Shown piece after piece: positions 1 to 7,219 of a stretch of 64,000 nucleotides of DNA. Location: positions 434,527 to 498,526 of the forward strand of contig JAFVEA010000009.1 in the NCBI GenBank assembly GCA_017478185.1, read 5' to 3'. The position numbers were made by a program, and so were the translations under genes. Every line of letters starts with the position of its first letter. Within the stretch, counting starts at the first letter, position 1. Under the pieces are notes generated by a model. It was not told where the DNA came from. It saw only the letters and a list, made by a program, of their open reading frames with translations, and did not search any database. Source of the DNA: Clostridia bacterium (GTDB taxonomy: Bacteria; Bacillota; Clostridia; Christensenellales; UBA1242).

Positions 1-102
1 TCCCATATTTGCGTTTGGAGTTTCTAAAATTTCTAAAACTTCTTTTTTGTTAAAATCATACTTTTCTAAAATTTCTGCAGTGTAATTAAATAAGTAATTC
101 AT
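1..102 (-). CDS. argS: Probable arginyl-tRNA synthetase, N-terminal fragment (runs off the window)
   Basis: Only the first 34 codons are in the window. The reading begins at an ATG on the minus strand preceded by AGAGGAAAAT, a good ribosome site. The peptide starts MNYLFNYTAEILEKYDF and ends with an E-T-P-N-A-N-M-G stretch. This resembles the ETPxNxxMGDxAFPCF block near the N-terminus of class I arginyl-tRNA synthetases, which charge tRNA-Arg in the cytoplasm. The assignment rests on that short block alone. The gene is divergent from the mTERF-like pair that follows. Confidence 0.5.
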   Translation of the reverse strand, partial: MNYLFNYTAEILEKYDFNKKEVLEILETPNANMG

Positions 103-208
103 ATTTTCCTCTTAATCTAATTTTTAATAACGCTATTATATCATAATTTAAAAAAATAATCAACGCAAAAATTCATTTTGTTTAATAAATATTTATAATT
201 TTGTTTGC

Positions 209-238
209 TTGACTTAAAACAGAGAAAAGTGGTATAAT
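209..238 (+). promoter_or_regulatory. Sigma-A-type promoter for the mTERF-like pair
   Basis: TTGACT (209-214) and a perfect TATAAT (233-238) are separated by 18 bp, 30 bp upstream of the first start codon. Confidence 0.7.
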
Positions 239-267
239 CTTTTTCGTCACACAAAACAGAGGTTAAT

Positions 268-906
268 ATGGAAAACATAAATTATGATGAGGTTTTTGAA
301 AAAATTAAACCTTATATAAAAAACATAAAAAATATTAGCTCAGAAAATATAAAACCTAAACTTGAGTTTTATCAAAAAGAGCTTGATTTGAATCAGGATG
401 ATTTAACATTATTCTTTTTAAGATATCCTCTAAACCTTGTTTTTAGCATAAATTCAAACAGTCCAACATCGGCAAAAACAAAGCTAGAAGTTTTTGATAT
501 GCTGGGAGTGAGTAGGCAAAAAATTGTTGAACATCCATTTTTGTTAAATTTTCCAGCAATGAGGCTGAGATTTAGATATATGCTCACATCTAGGTTTTTT
601 GATGATGAACAAGTTTTTAACTCTTCAATTTTATCAACAAGCGAAGATGCAATTTATGCCAGATATCAATATTTTAGATATAAATTTAAAAATGTTAGCG
701 ATTATGCGATAGATTTGGTTGCGCCAGAAAAGAGGTTTCAAAAAATTTATGGAACAGACACAAAAAGTTTGATAGAAAAATATCCAATAACAGAAGAAGT
801 TGTTGAAGAGGTTGAAAGAGAATATAACTCTAGATGCAAAACTGATAAAACGCACAAGCAAATAACTTTAACAGAACTTGAAAAAGAAGCAATTATAAAT
901 AGGTAG
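268..906 (+). CDS. mTERF-like helical-repeat protein (tentative)
   Basis: A 212-residue soluble protein without signal peptide or membrane segment. Residues about 30-120 contain repeats that read like mTERF motifs: a leucine-rich helix, then L-x-L/LGV-S/N-x-x-x-I/L, then a proline helix (F-L-R-Y-P, E-H-P-F-L-L). In known families these roughly 30-residue motifs stack into a superhelix that binds nucleic acid in mitochondria and plastids. The C-terminal 60 residues are charged and not recognised. The ATG follows AGAGG and a consensus promoter. The next gene, only 6 bp downstream, carries the same type of repeat, so the two are probably co-transcribed. A nucleic-acid role is inference from the repeat pattern only. 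Confidence 0.45.
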   Translation: MENINYDEVFEKIKPYIKNIKNISSENIKPKLEFYQKELDLNQDDLTLFFLRYPLNLVFSINSNSPTSAKTKLEVFDMLGVSRQKIVEHPFLLNFPAMRLRFRYMLTSRFFDDEQVFNSSILSTSEDAIYARYQYFRYKFKNVSDYAIDLVAPEKRFQKIYGTDTKSLIEKYPITEEVVEEVEREYNSRCKTDKTHKQITLTELEKEAIINR

Positions 907-912
907 GGTTTT

Positions 913-1197
913 ATGAAAACAGATATTGTTAAATTATTGAAAAGTTTTAATATGAGCAAAGAAGATATAAACACTTGTTTTTTGGTTTGCCCAGATTTGA
1001 AGAGTGCTGATTATAAAAATGCTTTTTTAAACACTGAACTTTTAGATATTTATGGTTATCCAGAGTTTGAAGTTGGAACGCTTTTGTTAATTAACCCTAA
1101 AATTTTAACTATTGACCCAAAGGAGCTAAACAAAAAGCTAAAAAGTTTGGGTGAAAATGTTGAGTTTATGATAAAAAACAATCCATTCTTTGTTTGA
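913..1197 (+). CDS. Small mTERF-like repeat protein (tentative)
   Basis: A 94-residue protein made almost wholly of helix-pair repeats: LLKSFNMSKEDI followed by V-C-P-D-L, then LLDIYGYPEFEV followed by I-N-P-K-I-L, then KLKSLGENVEFM followed by N-N-P-F-F. The alternation of a leucine helix, a short S/E-D/E-I turn and a following N/C-P-x-L helix is the mTERF signature. It begins 6 bp after its upstream partner with a weak ribosome site (TAGGG), suggesting translational coupling. It could be a stand-alone small protein or the detached C-terminal part of a once longer protein. Function unknown. Confidence 0.45.
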   Translation: MKTDIVKLLKSFNMSKEDINTCFLVCPDLKSADYKNAFLNTELLDIYGYPEFEVGTLLLINPKILTIDPKELNKKLKSLGENVEFMIKNNPFFV

Positions 1198-1315
1198 GGA
1201 AATTAAAAAAGCAACGAAACTGGCTATAGAACACTTAAATAAATAGTTGATTTTTGAGTGTATTGCCTTAAAATTTTGTGATATTCCAACAAAAATTAAG
1301 CATATAGCATCAAAA

Positions 1316-1347
1316 ATTAAAAAAGGGAGAATTATTCTCCCTTTTTT
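1316..1347. terminator. Bidirectional rho-independent terminator
   Basis: AAAAAGGGAGAAT pairs with ATTCTCCCTTTTT. A-tract and T-tract lie on both sides, so it can serve the mTERF-like pair (plus) and the TSCPD gene (minus), whose stop codon lies inside the hairpin. Confidence 0.8.
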
Positions 1348-1673
1348 TGTAATTTTACATTAACAACTTGAATATTCAGTTTTAAAACTTGAGGGTGACC
1401 TCTTTTCACAGTTTGAGTTGGCTCTTCTTGTGATTTTATATAGCTTTTCAAAGCTTTTGCAAGTTGGTCTGGGCAAGAAGTGTCATTTTTGCACTTTATG
1501 CCTTCACATATTTTTATAACATCACAAATTGGTTTGCCTTTTGTAAATCTTGCCAAAGCTTGAAGACCTCCTGGGCAACCACCCAAAAATTTTACATCTG
1601 TTAAAATATTGTTCTCATCAACTTCATAAAGTATTTGGCGAGAGCAAGTTCCAAGTGTTCTATAAGACTCCAT
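1332..1673 (-). CDS. TSCPD domain protein (TIGR03905 type)
   Basis: A 113-residue protein with the features of the small TSCPD family: TCSRQI near the N-terminus, GGCPGGL in the middle and the name-giving TSCPDQLAKAL segment. The same domain occurs at the C-terminus of some vitamin B12-dependent ribonucleotide reductases; stand-alone copies have no agreed function. The conserved cysteines suggest metal binding (inference). The start is the ATG reading MESYRTLG, preceded by AAAAGGGGAATAAAA. A longer frame exists upstream but overlaps the preceding gene. It lies 4 bp after the DUF4364 gene, so both form one minus-strand operon. The tail after the TSCPD block is lysine-rich and probably disordered. 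Confidence 0.8.
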   Translation of the reverse strand: MESYRTLGTCSRQILYEVDENNILTDVKFLGGCPGGLQALARFTKGKPICDVIKICEGIKCKNDTSCPDQLAKALKSYIKSQEEPTQTVKRGHPQVLKLNIQVVNVKLQKKGE

Positions 1674-1677
1674 ATTT

Positions 1678-2235
1678 TTATTCCCCTTTTGATGTCCAAT
1701 CCAAAAGATTGGTATAAACAAATTCATAGAAGTTTGGTGCTTTGTTTGGCCAAAGCTCCATAGCTTTTATTGCCTCAGCTCTTGTTTGCAAATTTATATT
1801 TATTTCAAATGTTGGTATGTTTGATGTTGAATCAATAATCTTAAGTTTAACCATATATGTGCCATCAGCATTTTTCTTAAAGTCTGCAACATATTCTTGC
1901 AATCTTTTAAAATACATTCTGTTGCTTTTACAAAAAGATGAAATGTCTTCTCTCAAGGCTTCTGGTATTTCATTATAAAATGAATTAACACAATTTCTGC
2001 CTTGTGCGGTAAGCAAAAATCTTTGATTTTCACTTTGTTCATCGGGTGAGAATATCATCTTAAACTTAATAAGTTCTGGAAACACTGCTTTGCATTCCAT
2101 GTAGTTTATCCAAGGATTTCTTGTTGTGCATATATCAAAAATAAATTGCTCACTAAGCGGAATTTCAATCTGTTCTAGCATATATAAGAGAATCAATTTT
2201 GTTTCTGTGTCGTCTCTTGAAAAATTTTCTTTCAA
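1678..2235 (-). CDS. DUF4364 family protein
   Basis: About 185 residues. The N-terminal part (TETKLILLYMLEQIEIPLS) looks like a winged-helix DNA-binding fold, as expected for DUF4364, a clostridial family of unknown role. Start choice: GGAGG stands directly against an ATG at 2241 but 7 bp before an in-frame TTG at 2235. Spacing therefore favours TTG, giving M-K-E-N-F-S-R-D-D; the ATG start would add two residues. The gene is followed after 4 bp by the TSCPD gene. A regulatory function is plausible from the fold but not shown. Confidence 0.7.
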   Translation of the reverse strand: MKENFSRDDTETKLILLYMLEQIEIPLSEQFIFDICTTRNPWINYMECKAVFPELIKFKMIFSPDEQSENQRFLLTAQGRNCVNSFYNEIPEALREDISSFCKSNRMYFKRLQEYVADFKKNADGTYMVKLKIIDSTSNIPTFEININLQTRAEAIKAMELWPNKAPNFYEFVYTNLLDWTSKGE

Positions 2236-2389
2236 AATCATTCCTCCAAATTTTAATGTTTTAATTATAACACAGAAATTTATATCTGACAAATAAAAAA
2301 GCCTCAAAAATTTAAAAAATATTCTTAAAATGTTTGGAGTTTTTGTTTTCTTATGTTAAACTAATATGGTATAAAAATGGGGAACAAAA

Positions 2390-3193
2390 ATGGAAACGAA
2401 AAATAATTTAATAGATTTTTATGATGCTTGCACAGATATGCAAAACGCAAAAATAATTTTAGCTGATGCAAAAATTGGAAAAATTTTAAGAATAATATTA
2501 GAAAGTGCCGACCTTTTTGCAACGGTTGGAGAGTGTTTAATAAACTTTAATTATGAGATTGAAAAACAAAAAGCGCAAATAAAAAATGATGGCAAGCCAT
2601 TATATTTAAAGCTTCCACAAGAGCAAAAAAAGCTGGTTGCCCTTGTGTTTAATCTTTTAAGCGAATTTGACACTCACACGTTAGACTTGCATTCTTTTAT
2701 AAGAGAATATTTCACAAGTGGAGATAGTTTTGATATGTCTTATGGATTTTTAAATTTTGTTCACAAGGTTATCTTTCCTTTTAGAGATGCTCTTTGCGCA
2801 ATTTTAAGCGGTGATGATGAAATAAACTTGATTTCAACCGAACAAAAGGTTGAAAAAGAAGAAGTTCAAAAAACAGTGGATGAAGATAGTGATGATGAAA
2901 ATGAATGCGTTGAAGAAGACCTTTTGGGCAATTTCTATTCACAAGTTAACAGGGTTTTGAAGCAAATAAAAGACACCATAAACGCTGACCCAAAAGTTAA
3001 ACCAGATAGGCGTGATGAAATAAATATAACAATTGATGGAATGGTTCAAAGCATGGATATTGGCAATTTAAAAATAATGAATGCTTTGGTTATAAGTTTA
3101 TATTATCTTTTAGCTGGCATAAAAAGCGTAAGATTTTATAGGGATGAACTACAAGAGGTTTTAAGTGATTTTTATGCAAAATTACAAAATTAA
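2390..3193 (+). CDS. Hypothetical helical protein
   Basis: A 267-residue soluble protein, not recognised. The N-terminal half (1-145) is rich in leucine and isoleucine helices. A very acidic linker (about 150-180, D/E runs) separates it from a C-terminal helical part that contains QVNRVLKQIKDTIN and ends in KLQN. No catalytic motif is visible. A GGGGAA ribosome site precedes the ATG. The last 12 bp overlap the 3' end of the convergent ylbJ-like gene, with no terminator between them, so antisense read-through between the two is likely. Confidence 0.6.
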   Translation: METKNNLIDFYDACTDMQNAKIILADAKIGKILRIILESADLFATVGECLINFNYEIEKQKAQIKNDGKPLYLKLPQEQKKLVALVFNLLSEFDTHTLDLHSFIREYFTSGDSFDMSYGFLNFVHKVIFPFRDALCAILSGDDEINLISTEQKVEKEEVQKTVDEDSDDENECVEEDLLGNFYSQVNRVLKQIKDTINADPKVKPDRRDEINITIDGMVQSMDIGNLKIMNALVISLYYLLAGIKSVRFYRDELQEVLSDFYAKLQN

Positions 3194-4177
3194 CATAATT
3201 AAAGCACATATTAACATAGAAAAAATAGAATGGGTGATTTTTTGAAGAAGATAAACACTCATTTTTATTTTGCATTTAGACAAAAAGGTTAATGACTGCA
3301 AATGAATAGAAATTCCTCCAAAAGAAACAAGCCCGCAGATAGCAACACATAAAATATCTTTTGAAACATTGCAAGATGACAAATTATAAGCTCCTCTTGT
3401 AACTTCAACAATTCCAGAAAAAACACCATCAAAAAAAGATTTTGGCAAGTTGAAAAAATTTAAAAAATTAAAAAATAGATTAGAAAAAGATGATAAAATA
3501 TGAAAATTAAAAAGCACATCAATAATCATATAAAAAACAACAATATATCCGCCAACCATAAAAATTGAAATTATGCTATCTTCCATTGTTGATTTTAAAA
3601 TATCATCCGATTTATGCAAATTTGTTTTTTCTATGTTATTTTTTAAATCAATATCATTTTTTTTATAGTTTCTAAAAAGAAATCCATTTAAAATAGCTCC
3701 AAAAATATGTGAAATTAAAATTATAATTCCAGCAGTTTGAGATAATAGCATTCCAACCCCAATTGTTCCAATAACAAAAAGTGGGCCAGAAGTGGAGCAA
3801 AATGAATTCATTTTTATGGCATCAGTTTTTGAAATTTTTCCGTTTTCATAAAGTTCGCCAACAAGCTTTGAGCCAACTGGATATCCAGAAATTATGCTCA
3901 TAAAAAACACATATCCAGAAATCCCAGGGCATTTAAAAAGTTTTTGAGTAAAGGGGGCAAAAATCTTTGAAAGCTTTTCAATAAACCCAAGTTTTGTTAG
4001 CAGTTTTGTTAAGAAAAAAAATGGAAAGAGTGCGGGAACAACTGAGGTGAGCCAAATGTCTAGTCCATTTAATATGCTTTGCATATAGGTTTGTGGATAA
4101 AGTGTGAGTGCAACAATTAAAAATAAAATAAAACAAGAAAAAATTATGGATGCGTTTTTTGCTTTTGAAAATTTCAT
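3182..4177 (-). CDS. ylbJ: Sporulation integral membrane protein YlbJ-like
   Basis: A 331-residue protein with about eight hydrophobic segments and the conserved family block GLDIWLTSVVPALFPFF, then SGYPVGSKLVGELY and FCSTSGPLFVIGTIG, typical of the nucleoside-recognition (Gate) domain of YlbJ. In Bacillus YlbJ is a sigma-E dependent membrane protein needed for spore cortex formation; the transported molecule is unknown. The gene is alone on the minus strand and overlaps the 3' end of the unknown gene at 2390. Length and motifs are normal, so it appears intact. It is one of the hints that this lineage makes spores or descends from spore formers. Confidence 0.85.
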   Translation of the reverse strand: MKFSKAKNASIIFSCFILFLIVALTLYPQTYMQSILNGLDIWLTSVVPALFPFFFLTKLLTKLGFIEKLSKIFAPFTQKLFKCPGISGYVFFMSIISGYPVGSKLVGELYENGKISKTDAIKMNSFCSTSGPLFVIGTIGVGMLLSQTAGIIILISHIFGAILNGFLFRNYKKNDIDLKNNIEKTNLHKSDDILKSTMEDSIISIFMVGGYIVVFYMIIDVLFNFHILSSFSNLFFNFLNFFNLPKSFFDGVFSGIVEVTRGAYNLSSCNVSKDILCVAICGLVSFGGISIHLQSLTFLSKCKIKMSVYLLQKITHSIFSMLICALIMLIL

Positions 4178-4241
4178 TATTTAATTATATTAAATTTTAT
4201 TTTTCCATAGAACAAAAAATGCGTAAAATAGGCTTATTTAG

Positions 4242-4270
4242 TTGCTTTCTTTTGTTTGTTTTGCTAAAAT
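4242..4270 (+). promoter_or_regulatory. Probable promoter upstream of yjbR-like gene
   Basis: TTGCTT (4242-4247), 17 bp, TAAAAT (4265-4270). The implied transcript start near 4277 supports the ATG at 4290 as the translation start. Confidence 0.5.
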
Positions 4271-4289
4271 TGAATTTATGGAGGAGAAT

Positions 4290-4682
4290 ATGAAAAGCAC
4301 TTTTGCAGACAGAAATTTTGCCCGAGAGTTTATAAAAAATAGTTTTGAGGTGTTGCCAGATAAGCCTTGGGCAAAATTTCCAGACTATGAAGTTTTTAGG
4401 CATAGAGAAAACAGCAAGTGGTTTGCTCTTATGATGAACATTTCTTCTTCAAAACTTGGGATTGGTGGCGATGAGAAAATTGATGTTTTAAATGTTAAGT
4501 CAAATCCAATTTTTATAAACAGTTTGATAGACAACAAAAAAATTTTGCCACCATATCATATGAAAGGTGACTGGGTTACCATTGTTTTAAACAACACTGT
4601 TCAAAAAAGTTTGGTGGAAGAACTTATTGAAATGAGTTTTGAGTTAACCAGAAGTAAAAGAATAAAAAAGAAAGATATATAA
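4290..4682 (+). CDS. MmcQ/YjbR (DUF419) family protein
   Basis: A 130-residue protein with the YjbR-like fold: PWAKFPDYEVFRHRENSKWF at residues 26-45, followed by FALMMNIS, then DVLNVKSNP and a PPYHMKGDWVTIVL segment near 90-105, the usual order in the family. Members have a CyaY-like fold and are often labelled DNA-binding; the physiological role is unknown. The start is the ATG directly after GGAGGAGAAT. A longer frame begins upstream, but it would contain the ribosome site and begin before the probable transcript start. The S2P-like gene follows 25 bp later and may be in the same operon. Confidence 0.8.
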   Translation: MKSTFADRNFAREFIKNSFEVLPDKPWAKFPDYEVFRHRENSKWFALMMNISSSKLGIGGDEKIDVLNVKSNPIFINSLIDNKKILPPYHMKGDWVTIVLNNTVQKSLVEELIEMSFELTRSKRIKKKDI

Positions 4683-4707
4683 AAAATTTTTATAAGGAGA
4701 TATTTTT

Positions 4708-5376
4708 GTGGGGCTATATTCAATTTTTGCATCAAATCAACCTTTTTATATAATGCTGGTTGTTTTGCTTGCGTGGCTTATTGCAATAATTTTTGCAATA
4801 ACCATAAGAGAATTTGTTAGAGCTTATGTTTCAAACAAAATGGGTGACCCAACAGCAAAACTAAGTGGGCAACTAAGTTTAAATCCAGCAAAACACATAG
4901 ACCCCCTTGGGATGTTGTTTTTAGTTGTTTTTGGTTTTGGGTGGACAAAAGGAGTTCAAACAAATCCAAATCTTTACAAAAATTTCAGGAAAGGGCAAAT
5001 ATGGGTTTCACTTTCTGGAATTATAACAAATTTGTGTTTGGGAATAATTTTTACTTTTGTAAGCGTTGTTGCTGAGCTTTACTTTAATTCGGATGTGATA
5101 ATACTATTATTTTTGCAATATCTTTTTTACTTCTTTGCAATCATAAATTATGTGTTGGTTGTGATTAACATTTTGCCAATTTATCCACTTGATGGATATG
5201 CATTTTTGCAGGCGTTTTTGTCATATAACAACAAATTTATGGTGTTTATGAGAAGATATGGCTTAATAATTTTGATTGTTTTAATACTTTCACAACTTTT
5301 GGGGCTTTTTATAAATCTTGTTTTGCAAGTTTTATACACAGATTTATTTAATCTTTTTGCCAAAATCTTTATATAG
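4708..5376 (+). CDS. Site-2-protease (M50) homologue lacking the HExxH zinc ligands
   Basis: A 222-residue membrane protein with about six hydrophobic segments. It matches the bacterial M50 family that normally reads T-x-HEFAHA-x(8)-GDPTAK-x-x-G-x-L-(S/T)-LNP-x-x-HIDP-x-G. Here the downstream landmarks are kept (GDPTAK at 46-51, LNPAKHIDPLG at 58-68, GFGW at 76-79, LPIYPLDG at 156-163). The catalytic HExxH, however, reads R34-E35-F-V-R38. Both zinc histidines are arginine while the aspartate ligand D162 remains. It should therefore be inactive as a metalloprotease and may act as a binding or chaperone-like pseudoenzyme (inference). Start is GTG after AAGGAGAT. It lies 9 bp before scpA, a neighbour order common in Clostridia. 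Confidence 0.85.
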   Translation: MGLYSIFASNQPFYIMLVVLLAWLIAIIFAITIREFVRAYVSNKMGDPTAKLSGQLSLNPAKHIDPLGMLFLVVFGFGWTKGVQTNPNLYKNFRKGQIWVSLSGIITNLCLGIIFTFVSVVAELYFNSDVIILLFLQYLFYFFAIINYVLVVINILPIYPLDGYAFLQAFLSYNNKFMVFMRRYGLIILIVLILSQLLGLFINLVLQVLYTDLFNLFAKIFI

Positions 5377-5385
5377 GAGAAAATT

Positions 5386-6327
5386 ATGGAGGAACAAAGA
5401 GTTATCGAAATTGAAATAGATTTAAGTGCTGAATCAAAAAGTGATTCGGCTGTTCCTCCCGTTGTTGATATAACAGATGAGAGAGAAAAGTCTGGCATTA
5501 AAAAAATGTCTGAACAAGAACTTTTAGAAAAAGAAAAAGAGCTTTTAGGAAATGAATTTATTTTGCCAACTCTTGAAGAAGCAAACATAATGTTTCAGCT
5601 TGGTGAAGAAGTTGGGCCTTTGGATGTTTTGTTAGAGCTTATAAAAGAAACAAAACTTGATATTATGGAAGTGCATTTGGCAGACCTAACAGAGCAATTT
5701 TTAAATTATATGGAATCACAAGAGCTTAATATGGAGCAAAAAAGTGAATTTGTTTCAGTTGCCGCCACGCTTTTAGAAATAAAATCTAAAAACTTGTTAC
5801 CTGTTGAAAATGATGAAGAAGAGGAAGAAGAGGAAGACCCAGAAGTGGCACTTAAAAGGCAACTTCAATTATATAAAATATTTAAGGAAGCCAGCACTGA
5901 GCTTGCATTAAAAGAAAATATCGACCACTTTTATAAAGAACCAGACAAATCCGCTGGAGATTATAGAATGGTTTTAAAAAATATGGATATGCAAGGGCTT
6001 GTTGATGCTTTTTCAAAACTTTTGGTTAAAATTGATAAAAAAGAAAAACAGCACGAGCAAAAGCAGATAAGCAAAGATAGATTCACCCTTGCAGACAGCA
6101 TAACTCATATGAGAGATTTTGTTGGAGAAAAGAAAAAAGTTAAATTCACCGAATGCTTTAAACAAGATTATTCAAAAGGTGAAGTTATTATAACCTTTTT
6201 GGCGATGCTAGAATTACTTAAAAGAAAGTTTATAAGAGTTAAACAAAATGATGTTTTTGAAGAAATTGAAATAGAACTACGGGAAGACATAAAGGAGGAA
6301 GAAGATGGAAACAAAGATGCTGAGTGA
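5386..6327 (+). CDS. scpA: Segregation and condensation protein A
   Basis: ScpA is the kleisin that bridges the heads of SMC and recruits ScpB in the condensin complex that organises the nucleoid. The core begins near residue 75: FQLGEEVGPLDVLLELIKETKLDIMEVHLADLTEQFLNYM, with the usual LDxLLxLI and DI-x-x-V/I-x-L-A-x-(I/L)-T-x-Q motifs. AATLLEIKSKNLLP follows, and a winged-helix C-terminus (VIITFLAMLELLKRKFI). At 313 residues it is longer than the usual 240-260 because of an acidic N-terminal extension of about 70 residues and a D/E-rich insert near 143-152. The ATG follows AGGAGAAAATT. scpB overlaps its 3' end by 23 bp. Confidence 0.93.
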   Translation: MEEQRVIEIEIDLSAESKSDSAVPPVVDITDEREKSGIKKMSEQELLEKEKELLGNEFILPTLEEANIMFQLGEEVGPLDVLLELIKETKLDIMEVHLADLTEQFLNYMESQELNMEQKSEFVSVAATLLEIKSKNLLPVENDEEEEEEEDPEVALKRQLQLYKIFKEASTELALKENIDHFYKEPDKSAGDYRMVLKNMDMQGLVDAFSKLLVKIDKKEKQHEQKQISKDRFTLADSITHMRDFVGEKKKVKFTECFKQDYSKGEVIITFLAMLELLKRKFIRVKQNDVFEEIEIELREDIKEEEDGNKDAE

Positions 6328-6961
6328 TATATTAGAAGGCATATTGTTTGTTGCGGGAAATGGAGTTGAAATAAAAGACATTGCTGAAAAGCTTGAAGTT
6401 AAACCCGATGAAGTTAAAAAGGCAATAGAAGTTTTAAAAGAAAAACACACAGAAAGTGATGGAATACAAGTTATAACCTATAAAGACAAAGTTCAGCTAA
6501 CAAGCAACCCAAAATATGCTGAGCAAATAGCTCAAGTTTTAAATCCAATAAAAGAAAAGGCGTTAACAAAAGCAGCTTTAGAAACTGTGGCAATAATTGC
6601 TTATCAACAGCCAATAACCAGAATGGAAGTTGAACAAGTTAGGGGGGTGTCGTGTGATTATGCCATTCAGCTATTACTCACACACAACTTAATTGAAGTT
6701 GTTGGCAGAAAAGATGCGGTTGGAAAGCCAATTTTGTTTGGAACAACAGATGAGTTTTTAAAGCGCTTTGAAATAGAAAGTTTGGATGACCTTCCAAAAT
6801 ATGAAGAACTTTTGGAGCAAATAAAAGTTATTAAAAATGATTCCAACGCCCTTTATCGTGAATTTGAAGTTAAAGATTTTGATGAAGTTCAAAAAGAAGT
6901 GGAAGAGCAAAACAAAGAAAGAGAAAAGATTGAAGAACCAACTCAAGTTATAGAAGAATAA
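6305..6961 (+). CDS. scpB: Segregation and condensation protein B
   Basis: ScpB is the winged-helix partner that dimerises and binds the ScpA kleisin in the SMC condensin complex. The sequence shows LEGILFVAGNGVEIKDIAEKL at 9-29, LTKAALETVAIIAYQQPITR at 88-107, VEQVRGV and a GRKDAVGKPILFGTTDEFLKRF block at about 133-154, all canonical. The last 45 residues are charged and probably disordered. The ATG lies inside the end of scpA after AAGGAGGAAGAAG, so translation of the two is coupled. A hairpin terminator follows within 10 bp, ending this transcription unit. Confidence 0.93.
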   Translation: METKMLSDILEGILFVAGNGVEIKDIAEKLEVKPDEVKKAIEVLKEKHTESDGIQVITYKDKVQLTSNPKYAEQIAQVLNPIKEKALTKAALETVAIIAYQQPITRMEVEQVRGVSCDYAIQLLLTHNLIEVVGRKDAVGKPILFGTTDEFLKRFEIESLDDLPKYEELLEQIKVIKNDSNALYREFEVKDFDEVQKEVEEQNKEREKIEEPTQVIEE

Positions 6962-6968
6962 AAAGCAC

Positions 6969-7000
6969 AAAAAACACTTTAAAAATTAAGGTGTTTTTTA
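6969..7000 (+). terminator. Terminator of the scpAB unit
   Basis: AAAAAACACTT pairs with AAGGTGTTTTTT around an A+T loop and ends in a T-tract, 8 bp after the scpB stop. Confidence 0.75.
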
Positions 7001-7156
7001 ATTTTGATATTGACATTTAAGAATTTTATGTTAAAATTATTAAACTATTATTTATGGAGAGAAAATCTAATCTCAGTGGATATGGTTCAATCATAGATAT
7101 AAAATATTATTGAGAATGTATGAAGCAGATATAACTAAATATAAGGAGTTTTGTAT

Positions 7157-7204
7157 ATGGTTAATAATGGAAAGCCTATTTTTGATTTTAAAGAAAATTT
7201 TTAA
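7157..7204 (+). CDS. 15-codon ORF with a strong ribosome site, in frame with the S41-like gene
   Basis: AAGGAG sits 8 bp before this ATG, the best initiation site in the area. The frame reads MVNNGKPIFDFKENF and then meets TAA (7202-7204). After that stop the same frame continues without interruption into the S41-peptidase-like gene. Either it is a short leader peptide, or it is the true start of the peptidase gene cut off by a nonsense codon. Confidence 0.35.
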   Translation: MVNNGKPIFDFKENF

Positions 7205-7219
7205 AAAAGAAAGAAAAGA

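Noticed and set aside
4197-4403. 68-codon minus-strand ORF over the start of the yjbR-like gene
   Set aside because: Antisense to a recognised gene and its ribosome site; no initiation signals of its own.
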